The notes under the pieces are model-generated. The model worked only from the letters and a program-made list of their open reading frames with translations, searched no databases and had not been told where the DNA came from. The position numbers and the translations under genes were made by a program. DNA of 64,000 bases. Source: Coprinopsis marcescibilis. Lineage: Eukaryota; Basidiomycota; Agaricomycetes; Agaricales; Psathyrellaceae. Of this stretch, positions 21,045-31,739 are shown one piece after another. How positions within the stretch are numbered: the stretch's first letter is position 1; each line of letters begins with the position of its first letter. The stretch covers positions 64,605 to 128,604 of the forward strand of contig ML210154.1 in NCBI GenBank assembly GCA_004369085.1. The letters are read 5' to 3'.

Positions 21045-21600
21045 CATATAGTCTACTAAACCCAACTTGGAGGGCGGCTCATAGCCAAACACCTCATGAC
21101 CAAAGGTGAAAACATCAGAGACCCCTTGCAAGCCTGATAGGTCGGGAAAAGGCGATCTAGATTCCACACAAGGTTTCGCTCCCGGTTCGCTTCTTACACA
21201 CCAAAACTTTGTGCTCTCCACTGGTGGCCCCCACATGTTGAACCAGGTGTTGGAAGTGGAACTTGAAATCAGACAAGTATTGGACCTGACGAGGGTGTGC
21301 TAAGCGTATGTGCACTTTTCTTCTGCTCAGTATTGGCGCGGCATGTTGTTCTTGAAGTACACTCAGAGGTCCGTGTATGAAAAGAGCCACTGTGATAGTA
21401 TATCCCGGCCAGGAGCTGGAGCAACCAGTATAGCCGTGTACACTTTTCGAAACACAGCATGTGGCACGAATGGTGAAGATTTGAATGTCGTTCAAGTAAA
21501 TTTCAGCCTCGGCACCATCGACACTAATCTCCCACACTGTCACTAATTCCTGTGTCCAGCAAGTGGTCCTTTCTTTAAATACCTGAACCACCACAGTATC
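21045..21600 (-). pseudogene. F-box relic with internal deletion
   Basis: Read on the - strand, 21230-21050 matches the last about 60 codons of the F-box gene at 27238: an LVIWG-like start, then VRSE, PFPDLSGLQGVSDVFTFG and a PPSKLG-like end. Just upstream (21290-21240) the frame YLSDFKFHFQHL resembles HLTHFEVQFQAP from the middle of the gene, so more than 400 bp have been lost between them. No start or F-box remains; the limits toward 21600 are vague. Confidence 0.6.
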
Positions 21601-22205
21601 CTGAACAAATTATCCATCGGGACTTCTAAGACCTGGCCGAATAGAACAGCTTTTCGCAGTGCTTGTCAAAGACTACGGTGCAAGGTTACATTAATCGCGT
21701 CTAGGGTTGAATGTCTTCAATTGTCTGTCTTGATCTTGAAAGAGAATCAACAACATTCCACAGCAGTATGGAAGCTACTCCTTTTGGTTTGACCTCAGCC
21801 AAGACCTGCTTGAACGGAGACCAGTCTTCGTGGTTAGTGTCAACATCATTGAAGAATTGTTGATGGAGAAGCTCACTTGCCATTGGATAGTAGAGCATGA
21901 AAATGCAGCATATACCTGCTTATACCCTAACCACACCAGACCTTAAGCTGTACGATCAACCTAACTAGTACAACGGGCAGGAAGTCGGATTGATTGGGAC
22001 TTAAGGCCGGGAGCACAGGTGCTTTGATTAATGTACCGTTGCTTTTGTCGGTGCTTGGTCCCGAATGCAATGGCGGTAGCCTATGTAGTGAGGGACCCTT
22101 GCCTTGTCCGTCGAGCTATGCGGTTTACGTCGATCACCTGGGCAATTGTGGTTGACAAAGGTGGTACTCACTGGCTGCTGTGATTGAGAAGAGGCTCCTG
22201 CCGAG
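21601..22205. other. Intergenic region
   Basis: About 600 bp without a recognised gene or repeat. Its right end is the promoter of the gene at 22277. Confidence 0.45.
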
Positions 22206-22214
22206 GTATATATA
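22206..22214 (+). promoter_or_regulatory. TATA box of the gene at 22277
   Basis: TATATATAG, 71 bp before the first ATG (22277) and 181 bp before the next in-frame candidate (22387). The spacing favours the upstream start. Confidence 0.6.
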
Positions 22215-22276
22215 GAGCGGAAAAATATGAGAATGGTTAACAATAACCAGCCCTCTCCGTTGTAAACGCCAACGAC

Positions 22277-23073
22277 ATGTTAGCACTGCCCGTTTATACA
22301 AGTCTTATTTCGCTTATGCGAAATTACCGCACGCCTGCAGCCACACGGACCGAAATCGTCACTGCCCTCAAAGTTGAGTGTTCGACATGGACCTCACTCA
22401 ACCCAGGACGAGGATGACGAGGAGGGAGCTGTCTGCCTTGCACGACTTGGACGGCGAACGCTCCAGTGGAATGGACGGCCCACCGCATGAACGGCACAGC
22501 TCTCACTTGGGCGACTTCATCGCCCTTACCTCTCTCTGGAAATCTCAGGGCATCTCGAAGAAGGAGCTTCAGGGGAAAATGAAATCGTACTTTTGGCCTA
22601 ATCAACCAGGCAAGACTATGATGGAAACCCGTCCGAACATATTCAACTTCTCCGACAGCGCTTTTGCCACATTGGTTGAGGACCTCATAATTGGCACGAC
22701 GTTATACCGCAAGCAACCTCTCAGTGCGGCTGATACCAGCCAACTCTTGTGGAGAGAGCTTAACATCAACATCAAAGAAACGGACAGGATTCCGTGGCTA
22801 TTTAACTCGTACATGTCAATCTCAGGATTCCAAATGGATGCTCAATTCGCCCGTGAGGAGAACATGTGCTCGCTTAATGAATGGCGAGGACGCCATTTCC
22901 GTGATGCGATTCACAACTGGGCTGCTCACTGGGTGGTCTATTTGCGACTCGACGCGAGGGAACTCAAGCACAAATTGAATATCGTGTTCGGAATTGACCT
23001 CGACAAGCCACGAACGGAGTGGGATGAAGTGGAGTGGTTTGTATACGCCGAGATCAAGCTCCCCGGCTGGTAA
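22277..23073 (+). CDS. Uncharacterised protein, no recognised domain
   Basis: I do not recognise this protein. Two models are possible. The preferred one starts at the first ATG after the TATA box and joins 22277-22372 to 22429-23073 over a 56 bp intron (GTTGAG...AGGGAG with CTCAAC branch point), giving 246 aa. The simpler one is a single exon from ATG 22387, 228 aa; the upstream ATG would then start an overlapping uORF. The body is soluble-looking, rich in Trp (WFVYAEIKLPGW at the end) and has no signal peptide or membrane segment in either model. Codon use resembles neighbouring genes and the long stop-free frame supports coding. It sits within the F-box/SEC14 duplication zone but resembles neither. 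Confidence 0.6.
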
Positions 23074-23882
23074 ATGGGACATGATTCCCTCCAAATGGCA
23101 CCCATAACGCTGTCGCATTCCGTATTTTGCTCTACTACTTTATAATCAATTTAATCATCATTTAATTCCCATGATAACTTTTTTAAGCTGTGACTTTATC
23201 TCTGAGACCAACTGAAAAGTAAGATCCTACAAATAGTGAGGCATGGTTCGAAAAGTTTTGTATTTTACCCGCTTAATGCTTGCGTCTATTTCAAATACGG
23301 TATCCTCATTTAAATTTGATTTCTACGATTCATTCAAGTTTCAGCTTCATTAATACCAGGGTTTCCAACGCAGTGGAAGTTTCTGCAAACGAGAATCATT
23401 TAAGTCTTGAGGTGCCGAGTCCGAATTGAAAATTTAGTGAATTTATCATTCAGCAGGGTGGAAAGTGAAGTCCATGCAGTCAAGGCCCTCATGGCAGCTG
23501 CTCCCGCCTTTGTTGGACCAGAGTCGCCCACCATGCCTACTCTAATCTAAGATAACTGTCGTTCTCGAGCACCGAGCTGACTACCCTGTCCCACTGAAAT
23601 CCTTCTCTTGTGCGTGTCAGAAGCTATAATTCGTTATGTGCAAGCACGAGCGCCTAAAGCAAAGGGGTGCTTGGTCGGACCTGGCCGCCAAGCACTCTCC
23701 GAGCCATGACCAGTCTTGACCCGGGGATAACATAACGGTTGGTAACTAGGCACTCACAGTGACTACTTAACATGACAACCTACCTCGTTTGTAAATCCAG
23801 TCTTTGTACAACCAGAACGTCGAGGTGCCATCCTGCAGTGCAACCTACGTCAATGGTGCGCTTTGTTCAGGTATAGCTTACA
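23074..23882. other. Intergenic region
   Basis: About 800 bp, AT-rich in its first half. Nothing coding or repetitive was seen. Confidence 0.5.
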
Positions 23883-23890
23883 TATAAATA
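23883..23890 (+). promoter_or_regulatory. TATA box of the gene at 24035
   Basis: TATAAATA in ACATATAAATAGAGAC, 152 bp before the ATG, followed by a short leader. Confidence 0.65.
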
Positions 23891-24034
23891 GAGACGGTGC
23901 GGGGGGACACTTAAATCACTCGCATCTCTACTTTATCGCTCCTACGCTTGTCCTTGTTCAAGCAGCAAGCTTTCTAGAACATTCAACCTGATAAGGTCAG
24001 AAGTTAAAGTTAACAGCTTAGTAATTCACTCAGA

Positions 24035-24433
24035 ATGTCCTCCGCCATCCCCAAATTCGAAGTCCCTGGGCTCCCCATCCCACCTAACCGACCTGTCTCC
24101 CCTGAGAACGTCCAGTACCTCCACAACATCATTGCACGTCTGATGAAAGTGGCTCCGCACCTGGTTTCCGAATTCGAAATTGGCTACGGTATTGCTCCTG
24201 TTCCTGCTGGTGCTGGCACGGATGATGGCTGTAGCGCATTCAACAGGCTACAGAATCTAGTGTTCACCATCGGGCGGGCCTTAAATCTTTCTGTGGAAGA
24301 CCAGTGGAGCCCGTGGACTGACGTTAGTGCAGCTCGTTTAGCGCATCGACAGGCCGTGGCGCACTTTGTGGCTGTTAAGAAGTTGGAGAAGGTTTTGGCC
24401 AATACGAGACGCTCTGCCGGAGTCTCCACTTAG
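24035..24433 (+). CDS. Small uncharacterised protein, 132 aa
   Basis: Single exon from a well-placed ATG (CAGAATGTCC) behind a clear TATA box. The product begins MSSAIPKFEVPGLPIPPNRP, is Pro-rich for about 30 residues, then appears helical (YLHNIIARLMKVAPHLVSEF and LAHRQAVAHFVAVKKLEKVL). No signal peptide, membrane segment or known motif is seen. Upstream promoter and regular codon use support a real gene; function unknown. Confidence 0.6.
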   Translation: MSSAIPKFEVPGLPIPPNRPVSPENVQYLHNIIARLMKVAPHLVSEFEIGYGIAPVPAGAGTDDGCSAFNRLQNLVFTIGRALNLSVEDQWSPWTDVSAARLAHRQAVAHFVAVKKLEKVLANTRRSAGVST

Positions 24434-25353
24434 GTGGTGACTCTGATGAGGCCTGTACGTACTGGTGATGTTGCGTGCCTCTCTTGAGCCTTGGTTAAGC
24501 GCCTGTCTTAATATACATTGCATCTTTAATTTTTTCAAATCTTAATTTTCATCTGTGAACCTTTATACGAACCATGGCGTACTTAATTTGCAACAAGAGA
24601 AAGGACATACACAAACGCATCAATGTAATGAGCAAGATCCAAGAATGATGGCAAGTGGATACAATGGGCAGTTCGTAGCATTAATACAATTGTAGCCTTT
24701 GGCCTTCTCCGGCTTTACCAAGCCATATCTCAAATTTGTTACGGGACGAGCGCATGTCCATCGTACTCTATATGATGTCTAAGTGCTTCAGAGTGCTTCA
24801 GCCGCTTTAGCCAATACATAAAGTGTCCCGCAATCTCGTCAGTAATTATGGCATGTCCACGTGGAGCCAGTTGAAATCTAGGCACCTAAAGCTTTGGTCT
24901 GATCTACATAGGGTGAGGTCCCGAACCGACTGGTCCAAAACTGTAGGGTTTTTGGCTTGATGCCCGTGAGAAAATAACTACAACAGATTTTGAGGCGTCG
25001 CGCCTGGCTCAAAACGAGGTACCATGAAGCTGGATATCTCAAAAACATATATTTTCTACTTTAACCCTTATCTTGCCTTTAAACATGCAGCTAGCGCTGT
25101 ACGCGGAAGGTTTGGAGCGGTCAAGACGGTGGGAGGAAAGATGAGGCATTGCGCTGCATATAGAGTGTTTTAATCAATGTTTAATCATTTGAGCTGTCAT
25201 TCATTTTTTCTCATATACCATTGTTGAATGCATCTTCCCCCTTGTTCATACATTCCCATCTAACCTCATAAATTCTCAGTACCCCCCAGCTTAGCTTCAG
25301 TTCAAACATTGTCATTTTTCTAAGTGCACGTTTTCACGCATCAGGGCCACCTT
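24434..25353. other. Intergenic region with an F-box fragment
   Basis: Mostly non-coding. Only the short F-box-like stretch at 24790-24880 is recognisable. The last part may be the promoter of the second SEC14 copy. Confidence 0.5.
24790..24880 (-). pseudogene. Short F-box relic
   Basis: TATGGCATGTCCACGTGGAG and neighbouring bases match the antisense of the F-box gene at 27238 (TATGGCACGTCCACGTGGAG near 27559). In the gene this stretch encodes FQLHVDVP...ARHFTWSLF. Only about 30 codons survive. Confidence 0.5.
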
Positions 25354-25431
25354 CGCAAGGCCAGCACTTCAAATCCAACTCACTCGTCGTCGAAGCGGTC
25401 CATCAAATCTGAACAATCGAACAGCAGCATC
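25354..25431 (+). pseudogene. Untranslated remnant of the SEC14 N-terminal coding region
   Basis: CGCAAGGCCAGCACTTC onward matches codons about 35-60 of the first SEC14 gene in frame (RKASTSN, SSSKRSIKS, EQSNSSI), but the paralogous start and the Gln/His-rich beginning are missing and no upstream in-frame ATG exists. The duplication breakpoint lies at about 25350. Confidence 0.7.
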
Positions 25432-26514
25432 ATGGCTTCTTCCGATGTGCAGGCGAACGCCGACACGAACTACGTGCCGCTCCCTGGGTACGTGGGAAAC
25501 CTCACAGACGCCCAGCGTCAGTGCTTGGACAGGCTTAAGCGGGAGCTGAAGGAGGAGGGCAAGTTTGTCGAAGAGAGGATGGACGATGCAATGCTGCTGA
25601 GGTGCGTACCGGGTGCTATCTTTGTCTCGTGTGCGGGCCTACAAGCCCAGTGCCACATTGCCCCCTGATTGATGGTTTATGCGACTGTGCTGACTAGGAG
25701 TGTTATATAGGTTTTGCAGGGCCAGAAAGTTCGCCTATGACGCTGTCAAGGAGATGCTGCTCAGTGCCGAGCAGTGGAGAGTGGACTTTGGCGTCGAGGA
25801 TATCCGAAAGTGGGTCTGACCGCCTCCATTGTATTGCGACCAGCGCGCTAAACACGGTGTCTAGGAACTTTAACTTTAAAGAGAGGGGGGAGGTTAATAA
25901 ATACTATCCCCAGTACTACCATAACGTCGACAAGGTAACGTTCCCCGTGTCTCTCCCCCCTCACTACTGTGAACCCCAGACTAACAGCCTTGCTCCCCGA
26001 CTAGGACGGACGCCCGGTCTACATCGAGCAGCTCGGCAAACTCGACATCCCAGCACTCTACCAGATCACCACCCAGGAACGCCTGCTCCAGCATCTCGTG
26101 TACGAGTACGAAAAATGTCTCTCAACCCGCCTCAAGATCTGCTCGGAGCGCGCGGGACACCCAGTCGAAAACTTTTGCACCATCTTCGACCTGGACGGCG
26201 TCGGTATCACCACAGCTTCCCAAGTCAAGGAATTTGTGTCCCAGGTGTCCGGAATTGGGGGCCGGTACCCAGAGACAATGGGCAAATTTTATTTTATTAA
26301 CACGCCCTGGGGGTTCCCGACGTTTTGGATGCTGATCAAGGGCTGGTTGGACCCGGTGGCGGTCTCGAAGATTCAGATTCTGGGGTCCGAGTATAAGGGT
26401 GAGCTGTTGAAGCAGATTCCGGCCGAGAATTTGCCGAAGCAGTTTGGAGGCAACTGCGAGTGCCCGGGAGGGTGTTCGATGTCGGATACGGGTCCGTGGA
26501 ATGAGGCCCGCTGA
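25432..26514 (+). CDS. Sec14-like lipid transfer protein, N-terminally shortened paralogue
   Basis: Exons 25432-25601, 25711-25809, 25865-25934 and 26005-26514 give 282 aa from the first available ATG (AGCATCATGGCTTC). Intron positions equal those of the gene at 18774. The CRAL-TRIO domain is complete: YYPQYYHNVDKDGRPVYIEQ, RYPETMGKFYFINTPWGF, WLDPVAVSKI and LLKQIPAENLPKQFGGNCEC. Compared with the parent it lost about 58 N-terminal residues and a few at the C terminus. Replacements cluster in the lid/gate region (DGVGITTASQVKEFVSQVSG, PWGFPTFWMLIKG), so ligand choice or activity may differ. Whether a new promoter drives it is not visible. Confidence 0.8.
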
Positions 26515-26545
26515 GAGCTCTTAAACCTTGCTATGCGCCGTGTAT

Positions 26546-26735
26546 TCATGCCCCCTCCATCGCCGAATACTCTCCCACGCGAGTTGAAGGCGCCTATTGA
26601 CAACCTTGAACTCGACTGCAAGATTACCACCATAGACTCGGGGACTCAGGAGGTCAGGGAAAGACTCAACAAATGCACACATACCTATAGACTACTATAA
26701 ACCTTTGCGTGGGCCTTTGTTTTACAGCCCAGTTT
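26546..26735. other. Insertion of about 190 bp in the 3' flank of the SEC14 paralogue
   Basis: The 3' flanks of the two SEC14 copies match up to CGCCGTGTA and again from about 26738 (GGGACYGCGATCC..., TTTTTCGCTTCGCACTGTTT). The second copy has about 190 extra bases between these. No terminal repeats were found at its ends. Confidence 0.55.
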
Positions 26736-26839
26736 CAGGGACTGCGATCCGTAAATTTGACATGGGATTACAATTTTTCGCTTCGCACTGTTTTGAAAAA
26801 TGATAGAGGTGTAGTATATGGATGGTTTGATTTCGTGAC

Positions 26840-27237
26840 GGCTTCGCACTTGAGCTACCTATGTTCTCGACAGAGTTATGTTACGGAGAATTTCCGCACA
26901 TTCCCACCCAGTAACGATCCCTTCAGCGATATGGCCAAGCGGAGCCGCCTCGCCAATGATTAGCGCCCGCCTCGAGATGTTCTTGCGCCTTTATTCAGAG
27001 GACAAACAGAATGTCGCAAGAGCGATAAATATCATGACAAAAAGCATGAGAATGCGCAGTTGAGCGTCACAATCGTAGCAAAGGCTTCAGCATCGATCAA
27101 TTGTTTTGAACTCATCGTTTGCGCATATGGTAATATGATCCAGCAGCGTTATGACCACCGCAAGGGCTAGACTGCAAAACGCCCAATCCAGACCCCAGCA
27201 CAAAAACATCACTCATGCCACAATATATAATTACTGT
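26840..27237. other. Intergenic region
   Basis: About 400 bp between the tail-to-tail SEC14 paralogue and F-box gene; no feature seen. Confidence 0.5.
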
Positions 27238-28912
27238 CTACAGAACCCAAGAGGGAGGTGGCTGTTTATACCCGAACGTGGCGAAATGCGTGGAATCACC
27301 AAAGGTCAAAGCGTCAGAGACCTCTTCCAAGCCTGGTAGGTAGGTAGGAAAGGGCGGCCTAGGCGACTGCTTCAAATATGCCTCCTGCACTTCCAATTCG
27401 CTTCTTACAAGGCAAATATTTCTACTCGACACTCGTGACCCCCATATAACCAGATCAACAGTCCAGGGGACAACTTCTGTGCTGGCACCGTGCTTTCGAT
27501 CGTTGACCATCTCTCGAAACAAGCTCCAAGTGAAGTGTCTCGCGATATCGTCGCTCCAGTATGGCACGTCCACGTGGAGCTGGAAACTTTGTAGCTTTGG
27601 GACAATCGCTATACTAGTATTATTGCCTGACGAGACTCGGAGGGCATGGAAGAGAAGGTCGAAATCATGGATGTCACTGGACAGGGTGAGTTCCACAAGA
27701 TCGCTGGTGGCTTGTAGACATTGTACAATGTACGATGTGGAGCAGCTGGCGCGACAGAGAACCAACTTCTGTATGTGAGGGTACATAGGGACCAGCATTG
27801 TGGGGGAAATGCGGAAGGGAGCATATCCTTCGCCCAGAGGATTGGCTGAAACGTCTTCGGAATCACCGGTGGCCTGGTGCTGTCTGTTAATGACCAGCGT
27901 TCGGATGTTTGGGGCGCAGATCCATTGGAAAACCCGCCTCTCATTTGGCGCCTGGAACTGAACTTCGAAGTGCGTGAGGTGGGGCATGGATATGATTTGC
28001 TCGCTAGGGTCGGTTGAGGGAGGATACGGCGGGAGTCGTCGATAGGGTTCTTCGCCGCCATCTACCTTCATATAGCAGTACTCCAACGCGGAGCACTGCC
28101 CTAGAATTGATAGGCACGTCGTCGATCTCTCTTGGTAAGAGATGCAGAGGTGCGTTAGCTGGTGCCACGGAATGAATTTAGAAAAGCCGCTGGGTTGTTT
28201 TTTGTTGATGAATATGAGCTCTGATTTCATCTCGACTCGTTTCAGGTTGGGTGCTTCGAGCTTGGTCCAGAGATTGTCAAAGGTCGAGACCGAAACAAGG
28301 GATAAGGACTCCAGGACTGGGAGCGAGAAAGATCCTTTGTAGGGGAAGGAAAACAGGTTCCAGAATTGACCATCAATTTGGATATATCGGATTCGAGGAC
28401 GGTATCTGTTAAGTGTTGAGTCGACAATTCGCCTCCAGTCCGGTACCATGGCCGCGCAGATTGGGTGGGACCTGTCCTGTCCCGAGGATCCCAAGCAAAG
28501 CGAGATGGGGAGGGTGCTTGATCGATCCAGCCAGGCTACTGCTTGCTGAGAAGCCATGTTTAGAAACAAACGAATGTCGTCTCCTTCAATACCTTCTGAC
28601 CACAGTATCCATGGAGTCTCCAGATGAAGGCTGGACCAAACCTCGGGGGTGGAATGGGCAACAGCTCTCCACTGGGAGCAGACGTGGGTGACCAGCAGCG
28701 GCGGCGCGCTAGGATCGGCCTTGAATTCCGCAGGATTGAGTGGCAGACATGCTATGAAAATCTGGCCTAGGGTCTCGAAGGGGAGTGCGTTGATGCCGCT
28801 CGTGGTGCCTACCGGCCTGTCACTGTGGAAGGCAAAGGTGAATCATTACAAGTGGGGGGAACAGTCCGGCTTCTCCTACTTACAGTCTCTTTGGCCACCG
28901 CCACGTCCACAT
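27238..28912 (-). CDS. F-box protein, inverted paralogue of the gene at 13052
   Basis: Exons 28884-28912 and 27238-28822 give 537 aa. The nine-codon first exon (MWTWRWPKR), the 61 bp intron and its phase match the + strand relative. F-box: SGINALPFETLGQIF...THVCSQWRAVAHSTPEVWSSL. The body keeps the family segments IPWHQLTHLCISY, MPHLTHFEVQFQAP, CAPNIRTLVINR and LPGLEEVSDALTFG and ends PPPSWVL. It is expected to be an SCF substrate receptor of unknown target. It lies in head-to-tail order downstream of the broken P450-2 on the same strand, mirroring the P450-1/F-box order at 8660-14701. Confidence 0.85.
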
Positions 28913-29411
28913 GGAAGTCAATGTCTTTGGTATTGAGAACGTAATCATGGTTATAACAGAGACTTGGCGACCAGAGCTCGCAGTGCTTTGACGTTTGAGA
29001 ACGAGGAGACAACGATGTTGTCAAGGACATACATAACCTTTTTGGTTGGTGTCGTCCGACTTACAAATCCCTCGCCCGATCTGGCGTGTGCAAATACGTA
29101 CTTAATTGCCTGCCAGAGCTGTCAGTGTCGTACTTGGTATTACCCGATACCCCTCATGGGCCGTCCAGGATTGGGAAGATAAGGATCTCTGCTCGGCTGG
29201 GATTGGTAGGACGGCCATCCCTGCCAAGCCAACCACAGAGCTACCGGAAAGACAAGTGGTTTCAAATCAATTTTGCATCGTCAATAACAATTATTTGCTC
29301 ATGCCTGCGTACATTGCTACGTACGCTGTCAATATCAGAACCTCAAGCTAGGTACCGAAAAGGAGTGGGCAGGACATTTGGGTATGTCTTAAACCTACGA
29401 AAAAGCTCAAT
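28913..29411. other. Spacer between F-box gene and P450-2 pseudogene
   Basis: About 500 bp; no gene. It includes the F-box promoter on the - strand; no sharp TATA box is seen. Confidence 0.45.
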
Positions 29412-31656
29412 CTACTCCAAGCGCTTAATCCTCAACGGAACACGGGGTCCTTTCTCAGACTCGATCCTGGGCCTCGGCAGTATGCCCATGTGCGCACCGA
29501 TCGGAGGATTGATTCCACCCGGGAGCTCGAACGAGAAGTTGCGAATGAGGACAGACAATGTAGCCTAATAAGATGCCGCCAAGTTGTGAGATTCGTCACA
29601 TGCTTTGGACATCAGCCACGCACCTTGAAGTTGGCCAATGCAAAATTCCGTCCTATGCATAGCCTAGGTCCATCCGAGAACGTCAAGACATGGTGATGCC
29701 CTTGGATACCCTTTGCACCGGGAAGGAGCTCTCGATCCACCCAACGCTCAGGCTTGAACTCCTTCGCGTCAGCACCCCAGAGCGCATCTGACTGGTTGAT
29801 CTGGCCGATGGGGCAGTGGATGACCGTACCCTTTGCGATTACCAGCTCCGTGATCAACTCGCCCGCTTTTGTGAGTATGAGATCACTGAGAGGGATAACA
29901 TCGTCTTGCATGGCCTTGAAATGGGAAAAAGTAGCAGGATCATGAATATTGGGCTCATGTACTGTGAGTGGGACAAGGTGAGGACGTACGACTCGAGGGA
30001 TGCTTCGAACTGGAGGATGGCAACGCAGGGTCTCTTGAGCGACCGCGTTGAGGTAGGGTAGGTCGAGAGTTAACTGCTCCCATGTCGGGTCAGTTCCCGA
30101 GAACTCGGCCAACTCGTTGCGCAGGCGCTCTTGCATCTCTGGATTCCTTGCCAGCTCGATCAAGGCCCACTATAATACGGTTCTCAGAGATTGAAAGGTC
30201 GTGGGTACTTAGTACTTACTGTCAAAGTAGCGACACCACAGTAACAATGATACGACCAGCACTCACTGGAAGTAGTTTCGTAGCCTGCAAAGAGAAGGGT
30301 GTTCTGTGCGCTATAATTAGCATAGCGTACAAATGGCCTCCGAATCGTGGGAGACATACCATCTACGCAGAGAATTCACGATGATCAGTAAAGTGAAGGT
30401 GAAGTAATCATGCAGAGTATATCGCACCTGCGCAAGAATTTCGTCTCCAGACAATGTGAATCCCGACGACGCACTCTCCGCCTTGACTAAAAACAAATCA
30501 GTCAATCTCAAGCCAATAGCCGCCCAAGACAATCCGAAACTCACTCAGTAATCCAATGATAGTCTTGTCCGTGTGCTTATCGTCCACCATGATCAGCTCC
30601 TTCTTCATCCTCTTAATCAATCCCTCCGCAATGGGCTGCATAGCTGTCTTCGTCGAGCTAAACGTGGTGCTCGCCTTGGTCGGCAGACGCGCAAGGAATG
30701 GAATGGGAAGACGGGGATCAAGAAAAATATGGCGCTTGAGAAAAAGCCTGATTTCTCGGGCGTCTGGAAAGCGTCGAATACGTTGGTTACCGCTGGCTTG
30801 TTCCCGTCGAGGCAGTGGAAATTATAGCCAAAGCCTGCGATGCCGAGGTTATCAAGGCTGCGGACGGGGAATGGAATCATTTATTAGTACTTTGCAATGG
30901 TGGATGGGTTAGAGGTTGAAGTTGAGACCTACGTTATACTGTTCATCCATTGCTGCACCTCGGTTTTAAGTCTCTCCAGACTCCAGGATTGCTTGCCACG
31001 CTGTCCTGAGCTGCACGTTCGTCAGTCTTTCTGGCAATGCTTCAGAATGCGGAACAGTTCGAACCCTGTACACCGAGTCGTAGAAGACGTTAATATATCC
31101 TCGGAGGGCAGCATTGCTGAATGCTGGAGTGAGAGCTTTTCGTTGGCTAGCGTACGATGGAGTCAGCGTCGTCAGTACTAAGTTGATCTCACAAGTACGC
31201 ACCGACGATGGTTCTCCTCTGCCCACAGGATCCCAGAACCTAACTACAGAGTCATTAGCTCAGAGCTCGAACATCGATAATTCCCGATGTGAGGGTACAT
31301 ACCAACAGATTAATTATGACCCTCGAAAACGGTGTCTGCTGATACGACATCGTATCTCTTGCGAGGAAGTGGCTCGCAGCCTTCACATCCGTGATTACCA
31401 CGTCCGTATGTCCAAACCCCATCGGCAAACTATACACTGGCCCATAGTCCTTCGCCCAATTGTCGTACAACAGGACCTGGTTGGTGGACTTCCTGATGTG
31501 TGCGAACAGGCCGAAAAATGGGTTGTGTGAAGGTGGGCCGGGGAGCTTGGTGGTCTTGACGCCGCTCCGGTACTTGGTGTAGAGGCTGCCAGCGACAAAG
31601 GTGAGGACGAGGAGGGCAGTGATGTCTGCTCCCCCGAGCGAGCTAAATATGGGCAT
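29412..31656 (-). pseudogene. Cytochrome P450 pseudogene (P450-2), inverted copy of P450-1
   Basis: All twelve exons of P450-1 have counterparts, including the 3-nt ATG exon and the haem exon (FSDGPRLCIG intact). Three lesions break it. (1) In exon 4 a 1-nt insertion gives TAA at 30966-30968 right after ILESGET. (2) In exon 5, near 30688-30710, 5 extra bases after FFLIPVFP shift the frame. (3) The intron before the 11-nt exon is cut to 36 bp (30231-30266) and has no terminal AG. The start (MPIFSSLGGADITALL), hinge KLPGPP and a TATA-like box (31727-31734) remain. The rest is well preserved, so loss is recent. If lesions 1 and 2 were assembly errors the gene could be alive, but three in one gene make this unlikely. 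Confidence 0.85.
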
Positions 31657-31726
31657 ATTTGTGACGATTCGAAAGGAGGTTGGATGTGTGTCCGAGAATC
31701 GAGTTTGATACTATGTGTTGGAGGCC

Positions 31727-31734
31727 TTTTTATG
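31727..31734 (-). promoter_or_regulatory. TATA-like box of P450-2
   Basis: On the - strand the sequence reads GGCATAAAAAGGCC, about 75 bp before the ATG. It is the position expected from P450-1. Confidence 0.45.
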
Positions 31735-31739
31735 CCCTC

